The translations under genes were made by a program, and so were the position numbers. Positions 7,241 to 14,519 of a stretch of DNA of 34,766 bases are shown here, piece after piece. How positions within the stretch are numbered: position 1 is the stretch's first letter; every line of letters starts with the position of its first letter. Source of the stretch: Candidatus Zipacnadum vermilionense (GTDB lineage Bacteria > Armatimonadota > Zipacnadia > Zipacnadales > Zipacnadaceae). The notes under the pieces are model-generated. The model made no database searches. It was not told the DNA's origin and saw only the letters and a program-made list of their open reading frames with translations. The stretch lies in the NCBI GenBank assembly GCA_029821755.1, contig JALGSV010000036.1, forward strand, positions 1-34,766. The letters run 5' to 3'.

Positions 7241-7600
7241 ATGTCGAGGAAACCGAAATTGCCCGCAGCTGCTGACTTCTTCGCGGCGCCGGAGGCCCCG
7301 GCGGGTGCCGACTCCGAGGCGAGCACGGCGGCGGCGGCTGCCCCGCGCGGCGCGGCACGGTCGCGAACCGCGGTGCATCCGGAACTGCTGCGGCCGCTGA
7401 CCGTCCCCGAGGGGCCGACCGAGAAGGTGACCTTCTACCTGCATCCGTTGCTGCTCAAGCGGCTGGAGCTGTATAAGGCGCAACTGCTGGTCGAGCATAA
7501 CCTGAAGCTGACGCGCTCGCAGATCCTCGATTTCTGGCTCGAGGAGGGCCTGCGGCACGTGGAGTCGCTGACAGAGGGTTTGCTGGCGCGGGCGGAGTGA
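7241..7600 (+). CDS. Ribbon-helix-helix-like protein, ParA partner candidate
   Basis: A 119-residue protein with an alanine- and proline-rich, probably disordered N-terminal half (to about residue 55). Its C-terminal half fits a ribbon-helix-helix fold: strand EKVTFYLHP, helix LLLKRLELYKAQLLVEHN, helix TRSQILDFWLEEGLRHV. Disordered N-terminus plus RHH is a layout known in small partition adaptors (ParG/Omega type), which bind the centromere, stimulate ParA and repress their own operon. The second ATG (7241) is chosen because GAGGAGG lies six bases upstream of it, against three for the ATG at 7238. It is 94 bases after parA, and a terminator follows at 7627. The fold call is by eye and moderate; the partner role rests on context. 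Confidence 0.68.
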   Translation: MSRKPKLPAAADFFAAPEAPAGADSEASTAAAAAPRGAARSRTAVHPELLRPLTVPEGPTEKVTFYLHPLLLKRLELYKAQLLVEHNLKLTRSQILDFWLEEGLRHVESLTEGLLARAE

Positions 7601-7626
7601 AGTCAGGGGCACGCAGGTCGCTAGGG

Positions 7627-7665
7627 CCGCCGCCGTCCCTCGCCCCACGGTGGCGGTTTTGGTTT
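7627..7665 (+). terminator. Rho-independent terminator of the par-like operon
   Basis: CCGCCGCCGT (7627-7636) pairs with ACGGTGGCGG (7647-7656), with one G-T wobble, and is followed by TTTTGGTTT. It lies 27 bases after the stop codon at 7600. Confidence 0.8.
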
Positions 7666-7948
7666 GAGGGAACAGGGGATGCCGCACAACCGTAGGGCGG
7701 TCCGGCGGTCGCACGGCGACCCGGTCTGGAGGCCTATCGGGTGGGCCGGGCGGTTGTGGCGGTCCATGGTTTGGCAACCGGCGGGGCTTGGTCGTGAGGT
7801 TTTCTTCTCCCGGTGGACTGGGCCGGGTGATGGCGGGCGCGGCGGAGAGACTGCTCGGGAGAGGGGTGCCCCTGGGGCGGCATCGTCGTTAACCCCGGGG
7901 AAGGCCGAGCAGGCTTCCGTACTCGAAGGGGTCCGACGCCCCCTGCCT

Positions 7949-7971
7949 GGCACCGCCGAGACGCCGGTGCC
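7949..7971. repeat. Short palindrome GGCACCG-N9-CGGTGCC, copy 2
   Basis: A perfect seven-base stem with loop CCGAGACGC. It shares arms, loop length and the GAGACG core with the palindrome at 256-277. Confidence 0.5.
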
Positions 7972-7987
7972 GCCGCTGCCGCCGATA

Positions 7988-8008
7988 GGGCGGGCGGGAA
8001 GCCCGCCC
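7988..8008. repeat. GGGCGGGC palindrome
   Basis: GGGCGGGC (7988-7995), loop GGGAA, GCCCGCCC (8001-8008). It closely resembles the palindrome at 29122-29143 and lies just downstream of the minus-strand PfkB gene, as expected for a dispersed element or a terminator-like hairpin without a T tract. Confidence 0.6.
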
Positions 8009-8033
8009 CAGGCGGAAGGAGACTGGCGTGGCG

Positions 8034-9017
8034 TCAGTCCCCAGTAGGCCGATTAGTGGGCTCTTCCATAAAGGCGACAACCTGGGCGCGGGTGGCAGGA
8101 CAGGCGGCCGGGGGTTGGCTTACCTTTAGCGCAGCGCAGGCGGCGGCGAAGTGGGCGGCCTCGAGAGGTGGGCGGTTCTCGAGATACGCCGCTACGTAGC
8201 CGGCGTGGAAACTGTCGCCGGCACCCACATCGTATTGGACCTGGACCGCACGCGCGGCGAAAGGCCAGCGATCGTGGCCTTGTTGCACCCACCCGCCGCG
8301 GTCGCCAGCGGTGACTACGAGAATGGTGGAGCTAAGGTGGGCGGGATGATCTCCAAAGATCAGCTGGTGTTCCTCCTCGTTCATCAGAGCTACATCGGCG
8401 AAGGAGATGGCTTGGCGCTGGACGGCCGCGATCTCGGGGAGGGAGAGGTCCCAGCTCTGAGGCCGATAGTTGACAGCATAGATCACCGCAGTGCCCGCGT
8501 CGCGGCACCAGCCAGCGGCCTGGAAGGCGACCTCGCGAACCCCCGGGCGGCGAACGACGGCCTCAGTGAAATCGAAGAGGCGGGCGCGGGCCAGGGCGGG
8601 ACGATCCAAGGAAGCGGGGGAGAGGGCTCCCAGGGGATCGCAGAGGCCGGGGAAGCGGTAGAAGGTGAACTGCTTGCCGCCGCATAGATCGGCCCAGGCG
8701 AAGGAGACTGGCGTAAACTGCCCGGGGGTGGCGAGAGTTGCCTCCATGTCGATCCCGGCTTGCTCTAGCTGGCGCCGAAGCCACTCGCCCAGCTCATCAT
8801 CCCCCACGCGAGCGAGAAGACCTACGTGGGGACCAAGGGCCGCGAGAGCCAGGGCGAAGTTAGCCGCGGCCCCTGAAGCGGTGGGGATGAGGCGGTTCAT
8901 ATTGACCAAGGAGGCACCGGCCTCGTCCGGAACCAACTCCACAAAGAGGGAGCCCATGACGAGGACGTCGAGGGCCCCGGTGGGCTTAGAGGGCGGGGAG
9001 GGGTGGGGGTTCTTCAT
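8034..9017 (-). CDS. PfkB/ribokinase-family carbohydrate kinase
   Basis: A 327-residue kinase expected to phosphorylate a sugar or sugar acid with ATP in the cytoplasm. The PfkB signature is clear: the C-terminal GAGDSFHAGYVAAYL at 265-279, with the catalytic base aspartate at about 268, and an N-terminal substrate region VLVMGSLFVELVP followed by SGAAANFALALAALG. LLARVGDDELG follows as in the ribokinase and 2-keto-3-deoxygluconate kinase branches. The ATG at 9017 begins a short proline-rich leader; the open frame upstream to 9092 is unlikely to be translated. There is no clear ribosome binding site, so the start is uncertain by a few codons. The gene is transcribed away from the exopolysaccharide block and shares its regulatory region (9018-9649). 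The substrate cannot be told from sequence. Confidence 0.88.
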   Translation of the reverse strand: MKNPHPSPPSKPTGALDVLVMGSLFVELVPDEAGASLVNMNRLIPTASGAAANFALALAALGPHVGLLARVGDDELGEWLRRQLEQAGIDMEATLATPGQFTPVSFAWADLCGGKQFTFYRFPGLCDPLGALSPASLDRPALARARLFDFTEAVVRRPGVREVAFQAAGWCRDAGTAVIYAVNYRPQSWDLSLPEIAAVQRQAISFADVALMNEEEHQLIFGDHPAHLSSTILVVTAGDRGGWVQQGHDRWPFAARAVQVQYDVGAGDSFHAGYVAAYLENRPPLEAAHFAAACAALKVSQPPAACPATRAQVVAFMEEPTNRPTGD

Positions 9018-9116
9018 ATGAGTTTGGTTGATTACGGTGCGGTTGGGCGGATGCGTGTTACGCCGAGGAGAGAGAATTGAGGAGCGTGACACGGCCGCAT
9101 AACAATACCGCCCTAC

Positions 9117-9235
9117 GACTTAAGTGGCTTACGGTGATTCGACCCGTGACTTAACAGAATATAGACCTCTGACCTAGGCGCCGCAGGCCTTTGCAGACCT
9201 TTGACTTAAGCTATTGTAGACCTCTGACTTCAATT
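9117..9235. repeat. Five spaced direct repeats of a GACTTAA-type motif
   Basis: Degenerate copies start at 9117 (GACTTAAG), 9148 (GACTTAAC), 9171 (GACCTAGG), 9203 (GACTTAAG) and 9226 (GACTTCAA). Three of them are preceded by AGACCTCT or AGACCTTT. The intervals are 31, 23, 32 and 23 bases, an alternating long-short pattern. The array sits in an AT-richer patch between the divergent PfkB gene and the exopolysaccharide block, and looks like a multi-site binding region for a regulator. Confidence 0.7.
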
Positions 9236-9649
9236 GTCCACGCCGAGACCTCGTGTTTGCTGGAGTATTCCGAGTTGTATTCTTGTCTTGAGAGGGAACA
9301 TGCTACAACAAGAAACGAGAGACTGTACGGCCAGCTTGTTGCTATTTGAGGATAAAAAAAGAGTGAGGACACCATTCGCTTTCGGTAAAGATATCCCTAC
9401 TTGGGCGAAGACGACAAGGGGAAGATTCGCGTCCTAGTATTTGCTGAGAGCAGGCAAATGGGGCAGGCGATTCGTTGTACCAACGCGAATAAGCTCGCAA
9501 TAAGCGCCAGTTACTACCGACAAGAAATATGGTAGAATATGGCGATTTACCGTCTTGTGGTTTACGAAAATGATCACAAGCCGATGCCTGTTGAGAAGGA
9601 CTTCCCAACGCCGAGCTAGTAACCAGCGGCGGCAGCCGACTACAGCGAT
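9236..9649. other. AT-richer region upstream of the exopolysaccharide block
   Basis: About 410 bases visibly lower in GC than the flanks. Short open frames occur on both strands (for example 9234-9437, +) but lack a ribosome binding site, a recognisable domain or convincing codon use, so I do not call them genes. A possible plus-strand promoter is TTACTA (9511-9516), 16 bases, TAGAAT (9533-9538), which would give a leader of about 105 bases before the Wzz-like gene. Confidence 0.45.
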
Positions 9650-11125
9650 ATGTACGATTTCAACTTTGCAGACATGTTAATCATAGGCAAGAGGCACTGG
9701 AAGGTCCTGGCCATCTCAGCACTTCTGGGGCTGGTAACGGCCGGCTTCATCACTACTTTTGTCATCCCTCGGCAGTGGACCGCAAAGACTACTATTGTAC
9801 TGGGCAACCAGACGACCTCATCAGAGAATCTATCCGCGATGCTCCCGGGTCTCGTCGGCGGAGCAGTCCCCAACTTCGGAGGCACCCGGGGGCCCACCAC
9901 GGATTTGTACGAACTGCTATTGCGCAGTTGGGATATGCGATGCCAGATTGTGGACAACTGCGGATTGCAGAAGGTCTTCAACAAGAGGAAGAAACCGAAC
10001 GCAATTGAGGCGCTGGGTAAGGCAGCGAAGGTCGACACCAATCCTCCGGCAAGCGTGATTCTCTCCCTGAGTTTGCCAGGATCACCCCGAGGGCTTTTTC
10101 CCTCCAACGACAGCGACATGGCGATCCGTCAGTTAACCGTGACTTGCATTGACAAGTACATGGAGCTGTTGCAAGCGCAGCTCGATGACTTGCGGATCAG
10201 CTCTTCGAAGTCACAACGCGTATTCCTGGAGGGACAGATTCCCCAAGCACAAGCCAAGCTCTACAAGGCCCAGGAGGCGCTGGCGGACTGGCAGACGCAA
10301 GAGCGCCTTCCCTCACCGGCGAAGGTGGGAGACTTGCTGGCCGACCAACTGGTACAAGTGCAAAAGGATCTGACGGCTGCGGAGATTGAGGCGCAGGGAC
10401 AAAGGGAGGCGACGGCAAAGGCGCGGCAACTCCTCCAAGAGCAGAAGGAAATGGTTCCCTCCGCACAGACAAAGGCACAGAACCCGCAGATTGCTGCACT
10501 GCACAAGACGTTGGCGGAGGTGGAGCAGCAACTAGCGGAACAGCAGGTGTTCTACCACAAGACCAGAGAGCATCCGGACGTACAAAGGCTGCTGGTGCAG
10601 AAGAAAGAACTGCTGGTACAAGTAGCCGCGGCGCACAAGAACCAAATGCTGCCGGCGTCGGCCTCAATAGCGCGCAATGCGGCGTACGATGCCATGAGGG
10701 GACAGCTGCTACTGGCGCAGGTAGCACAGGCGGCAGCGAGTTCTCGCGCTCAGGGACTGCGGATAGTGTTGGAGGAGGGAAAAAGGAAAGTCGCGGACCT
10801 GGCCGGAGCAGGCACCGAATACGCGCGGCTGTATGCGAATGTGCGGATGTCCGAGGCGGTCTACGAAACGGTGGTCAAACAATACGAGGCGGCGCGGCTA
10901 AGCGAAAAAGCGGAAGAACCAATCTTCTTTGTGGTCGATCCGCCGCTCGTGCCGCACAAGAAGTCGGCACCGTCGACTATGGTCTCGGTGATCGCAGGGA
11001 TGCTGATAGGGTTGCTGGTGGGGTGGGGGTTGGCTTGTAGTAGAGAGAGGCGAGGAGGCCCCGTCCGCAGTCCCCTCCCTGCGCACGAGGTACGCGAGGA
11101 GGGGAGCCGCAGCAAAGATGAATAG
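9650..11125 (+). CDS. Wzz/GumC-like polysaccharide co-polymerase (chain-length determinant)
   Basis: A 491-residue inner-membrane protein with the Wzz arrangement: transmembrane segment near the N-terminus (about 17-38, WKVLAISALLGLVTAGFITT), a large periplasmic region, and a second transmembrane segment near the C-terminus (about 442-462). The periplasmic region starts with the usual VIPRQWTAKTTIVL and contains long coiled-coil helices (about 165-360, rich in Q, A, E and K). DPPLVPHKKSAPS precedes the last membrane helix, as is typical. There is no C-terminal tyrosine-kinase domain, and no separate kinase gene is visible. Such proteins set polymer length with Wzy and couple to the export channel. 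The last ~28 residues are encoded by a dispersed palindrome (11071-11105). It is the first gene of the block and has no clear ribosome binding site. Confidence 0.88.
   Translation: MYDFNFADMLIIGKRHWKVLAISALLGLVTAGFITTFVIPRQWTAKTTIVLGNQTTSSENLSAMLPGLVGGAVPNFGGTRGPTTDLYELLLRSWDMRCQIVDNCGLQKVFNKRKKPNAIEALGKAAKVDTNPPASVILSLSLPGSPRGLFPSNDSDMAIRQLTVTCIDKYMELLQAQLDDLRISSSKSQRVFLEGQIPQAQAKLYKAQEALADWQTQERLPSPAKVGDLLADQLVQVQKDLTAAEIEAQGQREATAKARQLLQEQKEMVPSAQTKAQNPQIAALHKTLAEVEQQLAEQQVFYHKTREHPDVQRLLVQKKELLVQVAAAHKNQMLPASASIARNAAYDAMRGQLLLAQVAQAAASSRAQGLRIVLEEGKRKVADLAGAGTEYARLYANVRMSEAVYETVVKQYEAARLSEKAEEPIFFVVDPPLVPHKKSAPSTMVSVIAGMLIGLLVGWGLACSRERRGGPVRSPLPAHEVREEGSRSKDE
11071..11105. repeat. Dispersed C-rich/G-rich palindrome inside the Wzz-like gene's 3' end
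   Basis: TCCCCTCC (11071-11078) and GGAGGGGA (11098-11105) flank TGCGCACGAGGTACGCGA. It belongs to the same loose family as 19564-19602, 28249-28297, 34318-34368 and the hairpin in the terminal repeats. It is translated as the basic tail of the Wzz-like protein. Confidence 0.6.
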
Positions 11126-11215
11126 AACTCCTGGGACCCACCGAGGCCGGTAGCCTAGCAGCAGACGCGCCAGGCGCAGCCAGTCCCTCCGAGCGGAAGG
11201 AAACACCCCCTAGCA

Positions 11216-12844
11216 ATGAAACCCGTGCGTGTGTTGTTTGTGGGTTGGGATGGCGCGGAGCCTGCGCTCGTGGAGCCGTGGGTTCGCGAGGGGCGACTGC
11301 CGGTACTGGGAGGGTTGATAGCGCGGGGAGCGATGGGGAGAGTGGCCAGTACCGTGCCCGCGGTTACCCCGCCGGCGTGGACCAGCATCGTTACCGGTCT
11401 CGACCCCGGACGCCACGGGATTTACTCGTTTACCAGCCCCTCCGCGGACGCCTACACCGAACACTTCGTCACCGCGGCGGATAGGCAGGCGCCTTCCGTG
11501 TGGCACTATCTGAGCGCAGCGGGGCGGCGGGTAGGGGTGTTCAACCTCTCGCTGTCGTATCCGCCCGAGTCAGTGCCAGGTTTCTTCTTCGCCGGGTTCG
11601 ATTGCCCGGTGCTCGGCCCCCACATTGCCTATCCCGAAGGAGCCTTTACTGTGGCGATGGAAGGGGTGTCGGGGTATGTGCACGAGGCGCTAGCGGAGGT
11701 GCGGGGCGAGGCAGCAGCGCGGCAAGTGATCCGACAAGCGCAGCAGCAGCGAGAGATGCTGGGGAATCTGATGCGCCAGTACCCAGTGGAGGTGCTAGCC
11801 GTCAACTGCAACGGGCCGGATCACATCCACCACTATGCCTGGCCGCGGGGGCAAAGCGCCGAGGAGCTGGCCAGGTCGCACGGGTCGCTGGTGGAGGAGG
11901 TCTACCGGGAGCTGGATGCGCTGCTGGGGGAGATGCTGGAGGCATATGCCGACGAAAACACGCAGGTGGTACTGATCTCGGATCACGGCGGCGGAGTGAT
12001 GCGCGGGCAGGTGAGCCTGGCGCGGGCGCTGGAGGAGGGGGGATTCTTGGTGCGGGAGGAGACGAGTCGGCGAGGGGATAGGGGAGGGGTCAGGGGGTTG
12101 GCGCACCGCTGGCTGCCGCGGCAGGTGAAGGCGTGGATCTGGTCGCGGAAGGGGTTGGAGTTCCGACGAGAGATGGCGGGGCGGCGCCAGGCGGCACTGA
12201 CGGAGGGAGTGGATTGGAGCCGCACGCGAGCCTTCCCGTGGGGGTCGTCAGGATTCGTCCAGGTCAACGTGAAGGGACGCCAGCCGGAAGGCTGCGTCGC
12301 GCCGGAGGACCGGGACCGCATCCTGCAAGAGGTGGAAGCATACCTGCGCGAGCTACAAGACCCGAGGACAGGGGCGGCGGTGCTGGACAGGATGGAGCGA
12401 GGAGAAGCACTGTACCAGGAGCCGCGGGTAGGGTATGCGCCGGACTTGGTGGTGGAGGACACGGAATACGCGGTGCTGCCGCATTGGGACCAGCGCAGGG
12501 CGGTAGGGAATATTGGGGAGGCGGGCGAACGGTACAAGGGGATTACCGCCAACCACCGACCGGACGGGGTACTGGTTACGAGTGGGCCGGCAGTGCAGGC
12601 GGGGGTGGGCGTTCCGGGGCTCATGATGGCTGACCTGGCGCCGGCGCTACTGTACCTGGCGGGAGTAGCGATTCCGGAGGGCCTGGACGGGCGGATCGCG
12701 CAAGAGCTGTGGAATACGGGAGCGGCGCCGGAGGGCCAGACGGCGGGACAGACAATGTCGGCTCCGACGACCGCGACTACTCCCTACAACGAGCAGGAGC
12801 GGGCCGCGGTAGAGGCGCGCCTCCGGGACTTGGGCTATATGTGA
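11216..12844 (+). CDS. Alkaline-phosphatase-superfamily phosphodiesterase/phosphatase
   Basis: A 542-residue predicted hydrolase of the type I phosphodiesterase / nucleotide pyrophosphatase group. Family metal-binding and nucleophile landmarks are present: FVGWDGA with the aspartate at 12, TPPAWTSIVTGLDPGRHGIY at 51-70 carrying the Thr/Ser nucleophile, GPDHIHHYAW at 200-209, LISDHGGG at 253-260 and GITANHRPDGVL near 450. No signal peptide or membrane segment is seen, so action is probably cytoplasmic or at the membrane face. A stretch at about 283-296 (RRGDRGG) is encoded by G-rich DNA like the dispersed repeats. The stop codon overlaps the start of the polymerase gene (TGATG), implying translational coupling. 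Such genes occur in envelope polysaccharide loci; transfer or removal of phosphate-containing substituents is plausible but unproven. Confidence 0.85.
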   Translation: MKPVRVLFVGWDGAEPALVEPWVREGRLPVLGGLIARGAMGRVASTVPAVTPPAWTSIVTGLDPGRHGIYSFTSPSADAYTEHFVTAADRQAPSVWHYLSAAGRRVGVFNLSLSYPPESVPGFFFAGFDCPVLGPHIAYPEGAFTVAMEGVSGYVHEALAEVRGEAAARQVIRQAQQQREMLGNLMRQYPVEVLAVNCNGPDHIHHYAWPRGQSAEELARSHGSLVEEVYRELDALLGEMLEAYADENTQVVLISDHGGGVMRGQVSLARALEEGGFLVREETSRRGDRGGVRGLAHRWLPRQVKAWIWSRKGLEFRREMAGRRQAALTEGVDWSRTRAFPWGSSGFVQVNVKGRQPEGCVAPEDRDRILQEVEAYLRELQDPRTGAAVLDRMERGEALYQEPRVGYAPDLVVEDTEYAVLPHWDQRRAVGNIGEAGERYKGITANHRPDGVLVTSGPAVQAGVGVPGLMMADLAPALLYLAGVAIPEGLDGRIAQELWNTGAAPEGQTAGQTMSAPTTATTPYNEQERAAVEARLRDLGYM

Positions 12845-14397
12845 TGCCGGAATCCTCCTCCAGCCTGACGGCCTCTGGGGGCGCCCCAAATAAGGACGCC
12901 GGCCTGCGCGCGAACCTGGCCCCGATCGTAGTCTTGCCGGTGGCGGTAGCCATGGTGCTGGCGTTTGTGGTGGGCGGGCCGCAAGCCGCCAGGTTGGTGC
13001 TGGCCGGCGCGGGGTTCATGGGGCTGATGCTGTGCCTGGTGTTCAGACCCTACTGGTATGTGTGGCTGCTGTTCCCCGCGCTGCTGTCGTGGTCCTATGC
13101 CGCCTATGTCATAGGCCGGCTGGGGCCGAGCTGGCTGGATACCTATTCCCCCTGGAATCTCCGCGCCGGTCCCATGCCCCTCGCCGATATCCTGATCCTG
13201 CTGGCGCCGCTGCGGGTGGTGCTGGATGCGCGCTTCACGCGTTGGCGGGAGTGGCATCCGATGGACCGGGCAGTGGGCGTGTTCCTGCTGGCGTACGTGC
13301 CGGCGATCTTCATCGGGATGCTGCACCGAGACGCAACCCAGACCTGGACGCTGTGGTTTTTCAGCATCCGGGGCCCGATCCTGATCGCGGCGATGTACCT
13401 GGCGGCCTCGAGGCTGATCCCAACTGACCATCCGAGCGGGCCCCGGGGGTTTCTGCTGGCGCCACTGGTGGGATTGGGCGGGGCAGTGTTGGGAGCGGCC
13501 TACCGGTTCTTTGTGTTGCACCAGATCCAGGACCGAGCAGGCACGCCGGTGCTACTGATCAGCGAAGCGAACATGCTCCCGACCATGGCCACGCTGGGAG
13601 TGGCGTACCTGGCGACCGGGAGACGGTCGGGGTGGGGGCGAGCGCTGGCGGCGGTGGGGATCGCCTTGGCCATGGGACTGCTGCTGATAAGCACGCGCCG
13701 GAGCGTGATGCTGATCGCGGCCTCGTCGTTCGTGGTGCTACTGTTCTTCTTGCCTCGGCGGTATCTAAGGCGAGCAATGGGCGTCCTGGGGACGATGCTG
13801 GTCATAACGATTATCGTGGGAGCGACGCTCATCCAGGTCAGCGGGCCGATCGGGAAGATGTGGCTCAACTTTATGTCGGGCGGAGGCGGGTTCGCGCAGA
13901 TACAAGGGGTTAGCGATCGGCAGCAAGAGATAGACAATGTGGCCGCCAATCTGGACAAGTACGGCGGGTGGGTATTCGGGCAGGGGCTGGGCCGGCGGTG
14001 GGAGCGGCTCTTGCCGCAGCGGAACCTACACTTTGGCGCCGGGTTCGGGGAGGACAAGGGGCACGTGTGGCTCTTCCCACTGCATGTCTTTTTCCTGCCC
14101 AATCTGCTGCAGCAAGGGATATTCGGGCTGGCGCTGATGGCGGTCGCGTTGTTGATGATTCTGAAGACGACGTACCAGCTAGCGCGGCAGCCGGTGGAGG
14201 ATGGGGAAGAGGAGCTGCTTAACCGGGCCCTGCTGGCGGGAGTGCTGGCGGGGTTTATGGTGTCGATCCTGTACTACTTTGCCTACCCCAACGCGGGTTT
14301 GTTCTCGGGGGCGCTGCTGGCGGCGATGGATGCGTTGGTGCGGCAAAGGTGTGCGGCGGGCGGAACTGAGGCGAGGGAGCAGGTGTCTGCTTCGTAA
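12844..14397 (+). CDS. O-antigen polymerase/ligase-like membrane protein (Wzy/WaaL family)
   Basis: A 517-residue protein with about a dozen hydrophobic helices, beginning LAPIVVLPVAVAMVLAFVVGG after a short polar N-terminus. A longer hydrophilic loop around residues 340-410 (HFGAGFGEDKGHVW region) precedes PLHVFFLPNLLQQGIFGLALMA, the organisation seen in the O-antigen ligase/Wzy_C family. Those enzymes join lipid-linked repeat units in the periplasm (Wzy) or attach glycan to an acceptor (WaaL). The ATG at 12844 overlaps the preceding stop codon; an open frame further upstream belongs to the overlap and is not used. Position between Wzz-like and glycosyltransferase genes favours polymerase over ligase. 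Family confidence is good; polymerase versus ligase is inference. Confidence 0.82.
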   Translation: MPESSSSLTASGGAPNKDAGLRANLAPIVVLPVAVAMVLAFVVGGPQAARLVLAGAGFMGLMLCLVFRPYWYVWLLFPALLSWSYAAYVIGRLGPSWLDTYSPWNLRAGPMPLADILILLAPLRVVLDARFTRWREWHPMDRAVGVFLLAYVPAIFIGMLHRDATQTWTLWFFSIRGPILIAAMYLAASRLIPTDHPSGPRGFLLAPLVGLGGAVLGAAYRFFVLHQIQDRAGTPVLLISEANMLPTMATLGVAYLATGRRSGWGRALAAVGIALAMGLLLISTRRSVMLIAASSFVVLLFFLPRRYLRRAMGVLGTMLVITIIVGATLIQVSGPIGKMWLNFMSGGGGFAQIQGVSDRQQEIDNVAANLDKYGGWVFGQGLGRRWERLLPQRNLHFGAGFGEDKGHVWLFPLHVFFLPNLLQQGIFGLALMAVALLMILKTTYQLARQPVEDGEEELLNRALLAGVLAGFMVSILYYFAYPNAGLFSGALLAAMDALVRQRCAAGGTEAREQVSAS

Positions 14398-14420
14398 GGC
14401 GCAGACCCGGATCGCGCCTT
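14396..14420 (+). terminator. Hairpin at the end of the polymerase gene
   Basis: AAGGCGC (14396-14402) and GCGCCTT (14414-14420) form a perfect seven-base stem with an 11-base loop, overlapping the stop codon. There is no T tract, so this is at best a weak or processing structure within the operon. Confidence 0.3.
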
Positions 14421-14519
14421 GTGGGTTAGCGGCAATCAAGACGGGCACGGCACAAACGCGGGGCCCACAAGAGCATGGCGGCCTCGGCTGACCCGCCGGT
14501 TCCCCTAAGAGGACAGGAG

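Larger units (their letters stand above)
7601..8033. other. Noncoding region between par-like operon and PfkB gene
   Basis: About 430 bases between convergent genes. Apart from the terminator (7627-7665) and two short palindromes (7949-7971, 7988-8008) I see nothing coding: open frames on either strand are glycine-, arginine- and proline-rich with no motifs. A CCGGTCTGGAG stretch near 7721 resembles part of the palindrome at 19623-19638. Confidence 0.55.

Noticed and set aside
9117-9235. CRISPR array
   Set aside because: The motifs are under 16 bases and degenerate, with spacings of 23-32 bases from start to start, leaving no room for spacers, and no cas genes are present.
9234-9608. Small genes on either strand in the AT-richer gap
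   Set aside because: The frames overlap each other on opposite strands, lack ribosome binding sites and show no domain or plausible composition.
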